Shown: positions 35,542-45,005, counted from the stretch's first letter. The stretch is DNA of 64,000 nt from Leucobacter salsicius M1-8 (GCF_000350525.1 NZ_AOCN01000015.1:248001-312000); one strand, 5' to 3'. Numbers and translations are program-made. The notes: generated by a model not told the origin, from the sequence alone.

Positions 35542-35988
35542 GTGGTGAATCCAGAGATCCAGGGCCGGGTATACCCGCCCACTGCTTCGTACCTTGTCGG
35601 CCGCGAGAAGGTGCGCGAGTTCGCGCGCGCCGTGGGCAGCGCATCGCCGCTGCACCTCGACCCTGAGGCCGCCCGCGCGGCCGGGCACGCCGACGTCATC
35701 GCGCCGCCCACCTTTGCGGTGGTCGTGCAGGAGGCGACGCTCGCGCAGCTGCTCGCCGATGACGAGGCCGGCGTCGACTTCACACGCGTCGTGCACGGCG
35801 ACCAGCGCTTCAGCTACACGCGCCCCATCGTTGCGGGCGACGAGCTCACCGCGACGCTCACGATCGCTGCGGTGAAGCAGCTTGGCGGCCACTCGATGGT
35901 GACCGCGTCGAGCGCAATCACCGATGCCGCGGGCGAGCACGTCGTCACCGCGATCTCGACTCTCGTAGTGCGCGGCGAAGAAGGCTAA
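35542..35988 (+). CDS. MaoC-like FAS1-type dehydratase, N-terminal-domain subunit (HadA-like)
   Basis: 148 aa. The sequence starts NPEIQGRVYPPTASYLVGRE and continues with VREFARAVG, SPLHLDPEAARAAGHADVIA and APPTFAVVV, as in mycobacterial HadA/HadC subunits of (3R)-hydroxyacyl-ACP dehydratase. It lies 9 nt before the MaoC partner, so the two probably form a heterodimer acting on hydroxyacyl thioesters. The start is GTG 35542 or the next codon; the annotated choice follows the -10 box. Confidence 0.8.
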   Translation: MVNPEIQGRVYPPTASYLVGREKVREFARAVGSASPLHLDPEAARAAGHADVIAPPTFAVVVQEATLAQLLADDEAGVDFTRVVHGDQRFSYTRPIVAGDELTATLTIAAVKQLGGHSMVTASSAITDAAGEHVVTAISTLVVRGEEG

Positions 35989-35997
35989 GGAACTCCC

Positions 35998-36429
35998 ATG
36001 ACGAACGCATTTGACGCACTCGAGGCCGGCGCCGTTGTTGCCGAGCGCGAGCTGGTCCTCACCCGCGACAACCTGGTGCGCTACGCGGGTGCCTCGGGTG
36101 ACTTCAACCCGATCCACTACCGCGACGACTTCGCACAGCAGGTTGGGCTTCCCGGCGTGCTCGCCCACGGCATGCTCACCATGGGCACGGCCGGGTCGGT
36201 TGCGACCGACTGGCTCACCGAGTACGCCCCCAACGCCTGGGTGCAGGACTTCCAGTCGCGGTTCACCCGCCCGGTACCGGTTGACGCGCAGGAGGGCGCC
36301 GCGATCACGATCACGGCCACCGTTGGCAAACTCGACCCCGAGGCCCGCACCGCGCGCATCGACCTGCGCGTCGTGTTCGACGGCGCCACGGTGCTCGGCA
36401 AATCGCAGCTCGTGGCGGCATTCGCGTGA
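35998..36429 (+). CDS. MaoC-family dehydratase (HadB-like)
   Basis: 143 aa hot-dog-fold protein with the hydratase-2 motif YAGASGDFNPIHYRDDFAQQ (about residues 29-48), where Asp and His are the catalytic pair, and GVLAHGMLTMG. It is the likely catalytic partner of the preceding subunit. Its stop overlaps the murB GTG start by 4 nt. Confidence 0.87.
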   Translation: MTNAFDALEAGAVVAERELVLTRDNLVRYAGASGDFNPIHYRDDFAQQVGLPGVLAHGMLTMGTAGSVATDWLTEYAPNAWVQDFQSRFTRPVPVDAQEGAAITITATVGKLDPEARTARIDLRVVFDGATVLGKSQLVAAFA

Positions 36430-37652
36430 CCTCACCCACCCCGGCATCCGAGTCTCACGACACGAATGCTCCGCTCGCAGACCTCACAACCATGCGCGTG
36501 GGTGGCTCGGCCGAGCGCACCCTCACGGCGCACACCAGCGAGGAGCTTGCGAGTCTTGCGGCTGCACTCTGGGGGGATGACCAGCCGTGGCTGCTCATCG
36601 GTGGCGGCTCGAACACCGTCGTCAGTGATGAAGGCTTCCCCGGCACGATCGTGCTCGCCCGCAACACGGGCATCGACGCGATCGATGACGCCGAACTCTC
36701 GGCGGGTGAGGTGCGCGTGCGCGTGCAGGCGGGCCACAACTGGGACGAACTTGTCGCCGCCACCGTCGATCGCGGGCTAGCTGGCCTCGAAGCGCTGTCG
36801 GGCATTCCCGGCCTCGCGGGTGCCGCTCCCGTGCAAAACATTGGCGCTTACGGCTGCGAGCTGTCAGATGTGCTGCACTCGATCGAGTTTTTGGAGCGCG
36901 GCGACCGTACGCCCCGCCGCCTGAGCGCGGCCGAGCTCGAGCTCGGCTACCGTGACTCCGCAATCAAGCAGGGCATGGAGGGCGTCGTGCTCTCGATCGA
37001 CCTGGTGCTCACGGACCGCGAGCCCGCTCGCGGCGCCCACCGGGCTGCTGCGCAAGGCACCGATCCGGATCAGGTTGAGGCGGTCGCTCCCGTGCGATAT
37101 TCGCAGCTTGCCGGTGCGCTCGGTGTCGAGCTGGGTGCGCCCGTGCCCATTCGGGAGATCCGCGCGGCTGTGCTGCGGTTGCGCGCGTCGAAGGGCATGG
37201 TGCTCGATGCGGTCGACCACGACACGTGGAGCGCCGGGTCGTTCTTCACGAACCCAATTGTGAGCGCGAGCTTTGCGAGCGGGCTGCCCGAGAACGCGCC
37301 GCGGTTCCCGCTGCAGGCTCCCGAGCCAGCCCCGGGCATCACGAGCCTGGAGGAGCTGGCGGCCGGCGTGCCGCTGCGCAGGCCCCAGGCGAGCGCTGCT
37401 GCGAGCCGCGCCGAGCGTCAGGTCAAGCTGTCGGCGGCCTGGCTCATCGAGCACGCCGGGGTGCCGCGCGGGTTTCGGCTTCCCGGATCGGGCGCGGCCA
37501 TCTCGTCAAAGCACACCCTGGCCCTCACGAACCAGGGTGGGGCGACGGCGGCGCAGGTCGCCGAGCTGGCCCGGTTTGTCGTGCAGCGGGTGCAGCAGGA
37601 GTTCGGCGTCGTTCTGGTGCCCGAGCCCCGGCTGTACGGCCTCGAGGTGTAA
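36426..37652 (+). CDS. murB: UDP-N-acetylenolpyruvoylglucosamine reductase
   Basis: 408 aa. It reduces UDP-GlcNAc-enolpyruvate to UDP-MurNAc for peptidoglycan. FAD-binding motifs are LLIGGGSNTVVSDEGFPGTI (about residues 58-77) and EALSGIPGLAGAAPVQNIGAYG; the proton-donor Ser is in TWSAGSFFTNP near residue 272, and the C-terminus has SKHTLALTN. GTG start overlapping the MaoC stop. It is longer than many MurB proteins, with extra sequence in the middle. One GATCCGGATC copy lies inside (37062), reading Asp-Pro-Asp. Confidence 0.94.
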   Translation: MTSPTPASESHDTNAPLADLTTMRVGGSAERTLTAHTSEELASLAAALWGDDQPWLLIGGGSNTVVSDEGFPGTIVLARNTGIDAIDDAELSAGEVRVRVQAGHNWDELVAATVDRGLAGLEALSGIPGLAGAAPVQNIGAYGCELSDVLHSIEFLERGDRTPRRLSAAELELGYRDSAIKQGMEGVVLSIDLVLTDREPARGAHRAAAQGTDPDQVEAVAPVRYSQLAGALGVELGAPVPIREIRAAVLRLRASKGMVLDAVDHDTWSAGSFFTNPIVSASFASGLPENAPRFPLQAPEPAPGITSLEELAAGVPLRRPQASAAASRAERQVKLSAAWLIEHAGVPRGFRLPGSGAAISSKHTLALTNQGGATAAQVAELARFVVQRVQQEFGVVLVPEPRLYGLEV

Positions 37653-37661
37653 CGGCAGGCG

Positions 37662-38471
37662 ATGCGCATACTGATCGTCGGCCGCGGTCGCATGGGTGCG
37701 GCGCTTGCCCGTGCACTTCCCACCGCGGAGACTGCCGGCCGTGGCGCGACGGGAACGGGGTGCGATCTGGTGCTGATCGCCGTTCCCGACGCCGAGATTG
37801 CCGCCGCGGCCGCCCTCATCGTGCCGGGCCCGATCGTCGCGCACTTTTCGGGCGCGACCGGGCTCGAGGTGCTGGGCGCGCGAGACGCATTCAGCCTGCA
37901 TCCGTTGCTCGCGGTGACGGGCGCGAACACCGACCTTGCGGGGGCGTACGCCGCGATCGACGCGACGCCGGGGCGAGCGTCGGCGGCGGCTGAAGCACTG
38001 GCGTCGACGCTTGGACTGCGCACGTTTCACGTCGCCCCAGCAGATCGGGTCGCCTATCACGCGGCGGCATCGATCGCCGCAAACTTTCTCGTGACGATCG
38101 AGGATTTCGCCGAGCGTCTGGCCGCGACCGCGGGGGTGCCGCGCGAGGCGCTCGCGCCCCTCGCCGAGGCCGCCCTAACCGGCTGGACCCGCGACGGTGC
38201 GGCCGCGCTCACGGGGCCGATCGCCCGCGGCGACGAGGCGACCGTCGCGGCGCAGCGTGCCGCGCTCGCCGCCCGGTGTGCTGGCACCACCCATCTTGCA
38301 CCGCAGGACCTCGCGCTGTTCGACGCGCTGACCGCGGCGACCCGCGCCCTCATGACGCGCGAGCAGACTCGAGCGTTGCGCCCAGAGCAGCGCCAAGAAC
38401 AGAGCAGTAAGCAGGACGGCGGGCCGGGCCCGCAGGATCCGGATTCACCCCAGAAGGAGACCCCCGCGTGA
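37662..38471 (+). CDS. Rossmann-like and DUF2520 domain protein
   Basis: 269 aa. The N-terminus is a dinucleotide-binding domain (RILIVGRGRMGAALARAL) with LVLIAVPDAEIA and VAHFSGATGLEVLG; the second part is DUF2520 (FHVAPADRVAYHAAASIAAN, then IEDFAERLAA). The layout resembles ketopantoate or pyrroline-carboxylate reductases. It overlaps panC by 4 nt (GTGA). Because panB and panC are present and no panE is seen here, it is a candidate ketopantoate reductase; this is inference. Confidence 0.82.
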   Translation: MRILIVGRGRMGAALARALPTAETAGRGATGTGCDLVLIAVPDAEIAAAAALIVPGPIVAHFSGATGLEVLGARDAFSLHPLLAVTGANTDLAGAYAAIDATPGRASAAAEALASTLGLRTFHVAPADRVAYHAAASIAANFLVTIEDFAERLAATAGVPREALAPLAEAALTGWTRDGAAALTGPIARGDEATVAAQRAALAARCAGTTHLAPQDLALFDALTAATRALMTREQTRALRPEQRQEQSSKQDGGPGPQDPDSPQKETPA

Positions 38472-39310
38472 GGATCATACGCACGATCGACGAGCTGCGC
38501 GACGCATCGCGGAGCGCGGCCAGCATCGGTCTCGTGCCGACGATGGGGGCGCTGCACGAGGGGCACCTCTCGCTCGTGCGGGCGGCGCGCGCCGAGAACG
38601 AGCTCGTCGTGGTGTCGGTGTTCGTGAACCCGACCCAGTTCAATGACCCCGCCGACCTCGCCGCGTACCCGCGCACCGAAGCACGCGATGCCGACCTCGC
38701 CGCGAGCGCCGGCGCCGACCTGGTGTTCGCACCCAACGCGGCCGAAATGTACCCCGAGGGGCACGCGACCTCCGTGCACGTCACGGGCCCCATCACTGAG
38801 GTGCTGGAAGGTGCGTCGCGGCCCGGCCACTTCGACGGCGTCGCGACCGTCGTCGCGAAGCTGCTCATCGCGGCGCAGGCGACCCGGGCCTACTTCGGGC
38901 AGAAGGATGCCCAGCAGCTGCTCGTCGTGCAGCGGCTCGTGCGCGACCTGCGGCTCCCCACCGAGATCGTGCCGTGCCCCACCTCGCGGGAGACCGATGG
39001 GCTCGCTCGTTCCAGTCGCAACGAGCGCTTGTCCGCTCCGGATCGGGCCGTCGCGCTCGCGATTCCGCGCGCGCTTGCCGCGGCGGCGGTCGTGCTCGCC
39101 GCGGGGGAGACCCGCGCCTCGGCTCTCGTTTCGACCGTGACCGGCGTGCTCGCTGAGGCCGGGCTCGAGCCTGAGTATGTGGCGATTGTGGATCCCGAGA
39201 CCCTGGTCCGCAGGGTTACAGTAGAAGCACCCGTGCTGTGCGCGATCGCGACGCGCGTGGGCGATGTGCGCCTCATCGACAATGAGATCCTGGTGCCCGC
39301 TGGCGGCTAG
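38468..39310 (+). CDS. panC: Pantothenate synthetase
   Basis: 280 aa. It joins pantoate and beta-alanine using ATP. VPTMGALHEGHLSLVRAA with the HxGH-like motif is at about residues 24-41; SVFVNPTQFN, AYFGQKDAQQLLVVQRLV and PTREXDGLA-SSRN-type residues (ETDGLARSSRN) follow. GTG start after AAGGAGACCCCC. Second of the pan genes; panB is 58 nt downstream. Confidence 0.95.
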   Translation: MRIIRTIDELRDASRSAASIGLVPTMGALHEGHLSLVRAARAENELVVVSVFVNPTQFNDPADLAAYPRTEARDADLAASAGADLVFAPNAAEMYPEGHATSVHVTGPITEVLEGASRPGHFDGVATVVAKLLIAAQATRAYFGQKDAQQLLVVQRLVRDLRLPTEIVPCPTSRETDGLARSSRNERLSAPDRAVALAIPRALAAAAVVLAAGETRASALVSTVTGVLAEAGLEPEYVAIVDPETLVRRVTVEAPVLCAIATRVGDVRLIDNEILVPAGG

Positions 39311-39368
39311 GTTTCGCCCAGTTTTCACTCGACAATTTCCCTAACAGTTCCCTCGAAGGAGCCCTGAG

Positions 39369-40214
39369 ATGTCACAGATCACGATTCCCCTGCTGCAGCA
39401 GAAGAAGCGCAGCGGCGAACCGATCGTTATGGTCACGGCCTACGACTACCCGGGCGCGCGCGCCGCCGAACGGGCCGGCGTCGACATGGTGCTCGTGGGG
39501 GACTCGGGTGCGCAGGTCGTGCTCGGCCACTCCTCAACCGTGGCGGTCACCACCGACGAAATGCTGGTGCTCGCGGGCGCTGTGCGGCGCGGCACCACCA
39601 GCGCCTTCGTGGTGTGCGACGTGCCCTTCGGCTCCACCGAGCTCAGCGATGAACAGGCCGTCGCGACGTCGGTGCGCTTCGTCAAGGAAGCCGGTGCCGA
39701 CTCCGTGAAGCTCGAGGGCGGCTCCGAAAGCCGGCTCAGCCGCATCCGTGCGATCGTCGCCGCCGGCATCCCCGTCGTCGGGCACATCGGGCTGACCCCG
39801 CAGACCGCGATCGCGCTCGGTGGACTGCGCGCCCAGGGCCGCACGCGCGAGAGCGCCGAGCGGCTCGTACGTGAGGCCCTCGGCGTTGAGGCGGCAGGGG
39901 CGTTTTGCCTGGTCATCGAGGCGGTGCCCTCCGAGATCACGCAGCTGCTGCGTGGGGTACTCACGATTCCGATCATCGGCATCGGCGCGGGTGAGGCCGA
40001 CGGTCAGGTCCTCGTGCTGCACGACCTGCTCGGAGTCACGGAGGGGCACACTGCCAAATTTGTGAAGCAGTATGGCACGATCGGGGACGACACGGTCGCC
40101 GCGATCTCGGCCTACACCGCCGAGGTCCGCGACGGGGTCTTCCCCGGCTCCGAGCACCAGTACGCGGCGGGCGAGGACGCGGTCGCGGCCGCGCGCTCGG
40201 CGCTCGGAATCTGA
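39369..40214 (+). CDS. panB: 3-methyl-2-oxobutanoate hydroxymethyltransferase
   Basis: 281 aa. It adds a hydroxymethyl group to alpha-ketoisovalerate to give ketopantoate, the first step to pantothenate. Motifs: MVTAYDYPGARAAERAGVDM (about residues 22-41), LVGDSGAQVVLGHSSTVAVT, VKLEGGSE, PVVGHIGLTPQ and IIGIGAGEADGQVLVLHDLL. GAAGGAGCCCTGAG precedes the ATG. Ends 22 nt before palindromic repeat copy B. Confidence 0.95.
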   Translation: MSQITIPLLQQKKRSGEPIVMVTAYDYPGARAAERAGVDMVLVGDSGAQVVLGHSSTVAVTTDEMLVLAGAVRRGTTSAFVVCDVPFGSTELSDEQAVATSVRFVKEAGADSVKLEGGSESRLSRIRAIVAAGIPVVGHIGLTPQTAIALGGLRAQGRTRESAERLVREALGVEAAGAFCLVIEAVPSEITQLLRGVLTIPIIGIGAGEADGQVLVLHDLLGVTEGHTAKFVKQYGTIGDDTVAAISAYTAEVRDGVFPGSEHQYAAGEDAVAAARSALGI

Positions 40215-40236
40215 GGCGGACCGGGCCGGTTTGCCG

Positions 40237-40314
40237 CCGGGCCCACCGATCCGGCGCAAAGATGCGCGACTAGTTCCGTCTATGACTCGTTGAGAAGCGG
40301 AAGTAGTCGCGCAT
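40237..40314. repeat. Palindromic intergenic repeat, copy B
   Basis: The 53-nt palindrome (40262-40314) has arms ATGCGCGACTAGTTCCG and CGGAAGTAGTCGCGCAT and a 19-nt loop. Compared with copy A (17808-17885) the triplet GGG/CCC in the stem is ACT/AGT, so pairing is kept, and the same single G-G mismatch is kept. The 5' flank CCGGGCCCAC-Y-GATCCGG is shared too. It lies between convergent panB and metY and ends in ATATTTT. Confidence 0.75.
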
Positions 40315-40325
40315 ATTTTGGGCGG

Positions 40326-41678
40326 CTACAGGGCCGCGACCCGGTCGAGGCCCGCGCGCAGGTCGGTGATGAGGTCGCGCGCCGACTCGAGGCCGACCGA
40401 GAGGCGCAGCAGCCCCGGCGTGATGCCGAGCTTCTCATTGACCTCGGGCGCAAACGTCGCGTGCGTGGAGGTCTGCGGATGCAGCACCATCGAGCGGGTG
40501 TCTCCGATGCCGGTCATGCGCGAGAACACGCGCAGCCCATCAACGAATGCGCGAGCGCCGTCGACGCCGCCGCGCACGGTGACGCCGAACACCGATCCGG
40601 ATCGGGCAAAACCGTTGGCATCGGTGCCATAGTCGCGACAGGCCAGCTCGTAGAGCGGGTTCGACGGCAGCCCCGCGAAATCGACCGACTCGACCTCGGG
40701 CTGCTGCTCGAGCCACGCGGCGATCGTGATTGACGACTCGACGTGGCGATCCATGCGCAGCGACAGCGTTTCCATGCCCTGGTGCAGCAAGAATCCGTTG
40801 AAAGGTGACAGCGTCGGGCCGATATCGTTCACGACGGCTTCGCGAGCGGCGCGAGCGTAGGCCGCGTCGCCGAAGCGCTCGAGCAGTGAGCCGAGGCCGG
40901 GGCGCGAGGACTGGGTGATGAGCGGGTACGAACGCCCGGCCAGCTCCGCCGCCGCCCAATCGAAGCTGCCGCCGTCGACGATGGCGCCGCCCACGGCGGC
41001 GCCATGGCCGGTGAGGAACTTGGTCGTGGAGTGCACCACGATGTTGGCGCCGTGCTCAAACGGGCGAATCAGTGCGGGGGTGCCGACGGTGTTGTCCACG
41101 ATCACGGGGAGGTTGTAGCGCGCGGCCACCTCGGCGATGCGGCGCAGGTCGGTGACGTCGTTGCGCGGGTTGGGAATCGTCTCGGTGTAGATCGCCTTTG
41201 TGTTGGGACGGATTGCACGCTCCCACTCTGCGTCGTCCGCAGCGTCCCACACGTAGTCGAACTCGATGCCGAAGCGTTTGAAGCTGCGGCCGAAGAGGAT
41301 GCGGGTGCCGCCGTAGACCGATGCGGTCGAGACGATGTGGTCGCCCTGACCGGCGAGGGTGAACAGCGCCGACGAGATCGCGGCCTGCCCACTCGACACT
41401 GCGACAGCGGCGGTGCCGCCCTCGAGTGAGGCGAGGCGTGACTCGGCCACGGAGTTCGTCGGGTTACCCTGGCGCGAATAGATGGGGTCGGTGGAGCGGC
41501 CCGCGAAGCGGTCGACCTGGTCATCGAAGTCCTCGAAGACGTAGCCGGCCGACACCGCGATCGAGGGCACTCGAAGCCCCGAGTTCAGGTCGGCATACTC
41601 GCCCGCGTGCACCTGACGGGTGTCGAAGTCGAAGCCGCCCCACTCGGAGATGGGCGTGGCTGCGCGAGAACCGGTCAT
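40326..41678 (-). CDS. O-acetylhomoserine sulfhydrylase-like (Cys/Met metabolism PLP enzyme)
   Basis: 450 aa, MetY-like. [20 protein letters not shown] at the N-terminus, [20 protein letters not shown] for PLP contacts, NPRNDVTDL, and the PLP-binding Lys in [17 protein letters not shown] (near residue 213). It makes homocysteine from O-acetylhomoserine and sulfide. ATG 41678 is chosen because AGGAG lies 7 nt upstream; the longer frame would run into the next gene. Cystathionine synthases are related, so the exact reaction is likely but not certain. Confidence 0.88.
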   Translation of the reverse strand: MTGSRAATPISEWGGFDFDTRQVHAGEYADLNSGLRVPSIAVSAGYVFEDFDDQVDRFAGRSTDPIYSRQGNPTNSVAESRLASLEGGTAAVAVSSGQAAISSALFTLAGQGDHIVSTASVYGGTRILFGRSFKRFGIEFDYVWDAADDAEWERAIRPNTKAIYTETIPNPRNDVTDLRRIAEVAARYNLPVIVDNTVGTPALIRPFEHGANIVVHSTTKFLTGHGAAVGGAIVDGGSFDWAAAELAGRSYPLITQSSRPGLGSLLERFGDAAYARAAREAVVNDIGPTLSPFNGFLLHQGMETLSLRMDRHVESSITIAAWLEQQPEVESVDFAGLPSNPLYELACRDYGTDANGFARSGSVFGVTVRGGVDGARAFVDGLRVFSRMTGIGDTRSMVLHPQTSTHATFAPEVNEKLGITPGLLRLSVGLESARDLITDLRAGLDRVAAL

Positions 41679-41773
41679 CGCTGGGCTCCTGTCGAGTTCA
41701 AGATTGTTGTTATTCAAGCTGGCGGTGGCGGCCGTGGCTGTGGTGAGTGGCACCGACGGCGCCGAGGGGGCGG

Positions 41774-43000
41774 TCAACGTGCGCTCGGCAGGATCGCGGC
41801 GACGCGGCGCACGGCCTCGACAATGGTGTCGGGCGCGCAAGCGAGGTTGAGACGCACGTGACCGGCCCCACCCTCCCCGAACGCAGCGCCATTGTTAAGC
41901 GCAACCCGGGCCTCTTCGAGGATGCGACCGTGAGGGTCTTCACCGAGCCCGGCACCGCGAAAGTCCAGCCACGCGAGGTATCCGGCGCGCGGCCGGGTGT
42001 AGCGTACGCCCGGCAACTGCTCGGCGACGAGCCCCGCCAGCAGCTCGTCGTTTGCCTGCACCTGCGCCACAACCCGATCGAGCCAGTCGCGTGCCTGCGA
42101 GAAGGCGGCAACGCCAGCGTGCAGGCCCAGGATGCTCGCGCGCACGGCGACCTCGGGGGGTAGCTGTTCGAGTACGCGGTTGGCGGCCTCATCGGCGGCG
42201 ACAATCACCGAGCATTTCGCGCCAGCGAGGTTCCAGCCCTTGCTTGCCGACGTCGTCGTCACTGAGAGTGCACCTGCCGCGGCAGCGAGCGGCGCAAACG
42301 GCACGAATGCTTCATCGGCGTGGGTGAGGGGCGCATGGATCTCGTCAGAGACGACAAACACGTCGTACTTGGCGGCCAGCCGGGCGAGCTCGGTGAGCTC
42401 AGCGGTCGAGTGCACGATCCCGTGCGGGTTATGCGGGTTGCACAATAGAAACGCGTCGATGCCCTGGGTGCTCGCGAACTCACGCTCAATCGCCGCCAGG
42501 TCGAGGCGGGCCTGCGGTGCGCGATCCGGGTCATTAATTGCGAGCGGAATCTCCACGACCTCGAAGGGCACCTCCTCGAGCATCTCGAAGAAACTTGGGT
42601 AGACCGGGGTGGTGAGTGCAATGCGGCCACCCGCGGGGCGGCCGACGCGCAGCGCCTCGACGATGCCGGTGGCGACGTCGGTCGCGAGGTGAACACGGTC
42701 GTGCGGCACCTCCCAGCCCCAGCGATCGCGGGCGAACCCGGCGAAGGCCTCGGCAAGCGGGCCTGCCGAGTCGAGGTAGCCGGTGTCTGAAGCTTGGACG
42801 CGCTCGATCAGCGTCTCACGGATCGCTGGCGCGAGGGCAAAGTCCATCTCGGCGACGAAGAGCGGCAGCACATCGGCGGGAAAGCGGGTCCATTTGATAC
42901 TCGTGCGCTGGGTGCGCAGCAGAGCCGGATCGAGCTGCGCGAACGGGACACCGCCCGGATCGACATCGGGGGTGACGGTGGAACAATCGCCTGCGCTCAT
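41774..43000 (-). CDS. MalY/PatB-type aminotransferase (cystathionine beta-lyase-like)
   Basis: 408 aa fold-type I PLP enzyme. It contains PLFVAEMDFALAPAI near residue 40, NPHNPHGIVHS, VVSDEIHAPLTH and the PLP Lys in TTSASKGWNLAGAKC (near residue 240), the MalY/PatB pattern. Such enzymes cleave cystathionine to homocysteine, pyruvate and ammonia. It lies 95 nt upstream of metY on the same strand, so the two probably serve sulfur amino acid synthesis together. ATG 43000 is preferred over the frame start at 43027. Confidence 0.85.
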   Translation of the reverse strand: MSAGDCSTVTPDVDPGGVPFAQLDPALLRTQRTSIKWTRFPADVLPLFVAEMDFALAPAIRETLIERVQASDTGYLDSAGPLAEAFAGFARDRWGWEVPHDRVHLATDVATGIVEALRVGRPAGGRIALTTPVYPSFFEMLEEVPFEVVEIPLAINDPDRAPQARLDLAAIEREFASTQGIDAFLLCNPHNPHGIVHSTAELTELARLAAKYDVFVVSDEIHAPLTHADEAFVPFAPLAAAAGALSVTTTSASKGWNLAGAKCSVIVAADEAANRVLEQLPPEVAVRASILGLHAGVAAFSQARDWLDRVVAQVQANDELLAGLVAEQLPGVRYTRPRAGYLAWLDFRGAGLGEDPHGRILEEARVALNNGAAFGEGGAGHVRLNLACAPDTIVEAVRRVAAILPSAR

Positions 43001-43140
43001 GTCTCCATGGTGGCCCCTGCCGCTCAACCGCGCGACTCGGCAAGTAAGGCAACGTCATGTAACACCTGGATCGCGCGACGTGAAGGTTCGTTCGGGGCGA
43101 AATCTGGGATTTCTGGCTGTGTGATTTCAGGCACCTCCCC

Positions 43141-43146
43141 TATTCT
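43141..43146 (+). promoter_or_regulatory. -10 box TATTCT of the small membrane protein gene
   Basis: Six nt before ATG 43153; leaderless arrangement. Confidence 0.55.
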
Positions 43147-43152
43147 CTGAAT

Positions 43153-43506
43153 ATGGTTGATCCATATGCCGACGATGCAGAGCGTGCACACCGCTTGAGT
43201 CGCCGGGTCGCCCAATTTATGGAGCGATGGCGCGGCAGGATCCGGCGCAGGCCCTGGCTGAACACGGTCTACAAGGTGCTCGTTACGACGTTTGGCGGCC
43301 TCATCGTCGTGATCGGTCTGATCCTCGTGCCGCTGCCGGGGCCCGGTTGGCTGATCGTGTTTATAGGTCTGACGCTGCTGGGCACCGAGTATCACTGGGC
43401 GCGCAGACTTCTCGGCTGGCTGCGCCGGGTGCTTGCCCGATTCTGGGAGCGCTGGAACATGTGGCGCGCTGCCCGGCGCGCAAAGCGCGAGGCCCAAGCG
43501 GACTAG
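43153..43506 (+). CDS. TIGR02611-family small membrane protein
   Basis: 117 aa. A basic N-terminal amphipathic part is followed by two hydrophobic segments around VPLPGPGWLIVFIGLTLLGT (about residues 60-79) and a strongly basic C-terminus (WRAARRAKREAQAD). The PGPGW core is typical of the TIGR02611/PGPGW family, whose function is unknown. Confidence 0.83.
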   Translation: MVDPYADDAERAHRLSRRVAQFMERWRGRIRRRPWLNTVYKVLVTTFGGLIVVIGLILVPLPGPGWLIVFIGLTLLGTEYHWARRLLGWLRRVLARFWERWNMWRAARRAKREAQAD

Positions 43507-43527
43507 GCGACCGAGAGAACTAGCCGA

Positions 43528-43572
43528 CACAGAGAAAGGCGGCGGCCCTGCATCAGCGGGCCTTTCTCTGTG
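43528..43572. terminator. Bidirectional terminator-like hairpin
   Basis: CACAGAGAAAGGC / GCCTTTCTCTGTG arms, a 19-nt loop and a following A-run, between convergent membrane-protein genes. Confidence 0.7.
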
Positions 43573-43591
43573 AAAAAGTCGCGCGTAAACG

Positions 43592-44161
43592 TTACCTGAT
43601 CAGAGGGACGTTGAAGATGAACGGAGGCTTCTGACCGGTGCGGTACGCCTCTGCTGCCTTCGCGGCCGCGATGATGTGGAACACGAACAGCACGATGCCA
43701 CCGAGAACCGCAATAGCCCAGCCGATGTAGGGAATGATCGCGACGAAACCAACGATCACGCGCAACAGCGAGAAGTTCAGGTTGTCGCGGTGGAACTCGT
43801 AAGCCTGGCGGTTGCCCTTGTCCTTCTCGATGAGGAAGAAGATGAGGGCCGGCAGCCAGCTGAAGAATACTGACAACCAGTAGTTCAGCGTGATGTTGCT
43901 GACGGGATCAGTGACAGGCTGCTGCGCGTACGGCTGCTGGTAGCCGCCACCGGGGGGCACCTGGCCGCCAGCGGGCTGCTGATACTGCGGAGCCTGCTGG
44001 TACTGCGGCTGCTGCGGAGGAACCGGGGGTGCCTGCGGAGCCTGTGCCTGTGGCTGCTGGGGCGGCACGGGAGCCTGTGGAGCTGGAGGCGCGACAGGAT
44101 CATTCGACGGTTGACCGCCGGGCACCTGAGGGTTCTGGCCCTCTGGGGGAAGCGTAGTCAT
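43592..44161 (-). CDS. DUF4870 domain-containing membrane protein
   Basis: 189 aa. The first ~85 residues are Pro/Gln-rich low complexity; the rest has about three membrane helices with the DUF4870 layout (LPALIFFLIEKDKGNRQAYE, FHRDNLNFSLLRVIV, IGWAIAVLGGIVLFVFHIIA). AAGGAGATCAAC precedes the ATG. Function unknown. Confidence 0.85.
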   Translation of the reverse strand: MTTLPPEGQNPQVPGGQPSNDPVAPPAPQAPVPPQQPQAQAPQAPPVPPQQPQYQQAPQYQQPAGGQVPPGGGYQQPYAQQPVTDPVSNITLNYWLSVFFSWLPALIFFLIEKDKGNRQAYEFHRDNLNFSLLRVIVGFVAIIPYIGWAIAVLGGIVLFVFHIIAAAKAAEAYRTGQKPPFIFNVPLIR

Positions 44162-44303
44162 GTTGATCTCCTTATGAATAGAGCGCTGACTTAGACGTTA
44201 CCGCAGCAAGTGCATTCCCGAAAGTGAAGAAGGCGCGAATACCTGCGTACGTTAAAACTAATGAGGTGCCAGCGAAAATCCTGGCGAGTAGAATCCGGGT
44301 GGC

Positions 44304-45005
44304 TTAGAACAGGTCGGGGCTGGGAGCCGAGGTCTGTAGCACCTGCACATCAGCGTGGCGATCGAAGCGGTAGCCCGTGCCGCGCACCGTGCGCACGATG
44401 TCCTGGTACTGGGCGAGCTTCACGCGCAGGCGACGAATGTGTACGTCAATCGTGCGCTCGCTCGGAATCTCCTCGCCCTGGGCGTCAGCCCACAGGCCGG
44501 TGATGAGCTCTTCGCGGCTGATGGTGCGGCCTTCACGCAGCACGAGGTACTGCAGCAGCTCGAACTCGCGGAAGGTGAGGGCGGCAGCCACGTTGTCGAG
44601 CAGCACGCGCTTGCGTGACAGATCGAGGATCACGCCGCTCTCGGCGCGGTCCTCGGCCGAAGCGGCCTGCTGCTTCTGGCGAGCATGCGCTGCCGGATCA
44701 CCGAGCGCGAGGCGTACGACGTCGACGTCGCGGCCACCGGTGCCCTCGGGGGCGAGCGCTACCGCCGCGTAGGTTTCGGCGGCGGGCGCAATCTGTGCCA
44801 CGAGCTGCTTGATCTTGGAGACGATGGCGCCGAGCTTGGGGTCGGTCTCGTCGAGCTTGGCTTCGGCGAGACCGACGTAGAGCGCGAAACCACGAACCTC
44901 GGTGCCCTCGGGCACGTTGCGCTCCGGGGCGGGAGTGGTGGGAAGCTTCGCCGACAGGTCGGGGCGAGCAATGGTCTGGGTGGTGGGCTGAGTGATGGTA
45001 GCCAT
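44304..45005 (-). CDS. Winged-helix (OmpR/PhoB-type DNA-binding) regulator without receiver domain
   Basis: 233 aa. The C-terminal Trans_reg_C winged helix is clear: LTFREFELLQYLVLREGRTI, SREELITGLW and ERTIDVHIRRLRVKLAQYQD, ending VRTVRGTGYRFD. The N-terminal ~110 residues are not a response-regulator receiver: no DD...D...K set is seen, and the region (RGFALYVGLAEAKLDETDPK) is of a kind I do not recognise. ATG 45005 follows AAGGA by 7 nt; a start at 45035 is possible. A Met/Cys-rich leader ORF lies upstream at 45149-45196 on the same strand and may control it. Confidence 0.82.
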   Translation of the reverse strand: MATITQPTTQTIARPDLSAKLPTTPAPERNVPEGTEVRGFALYVGLAEAKLDETDPKLGAIVSKIKQLVAQIAPAAETYAAVALAPEGTGGRDVDVVRLALGDPAAHARQKQQAASAEDRAESGVILDLSRKRVLLDNVAAALTFREFELLQYLVLREGRTISREELITGLWADAQGEEIPSERTIDVHIRRLRVKLAQYQDIVRTVRGTGYRFDRHADVQVLQTSAPSPDLF

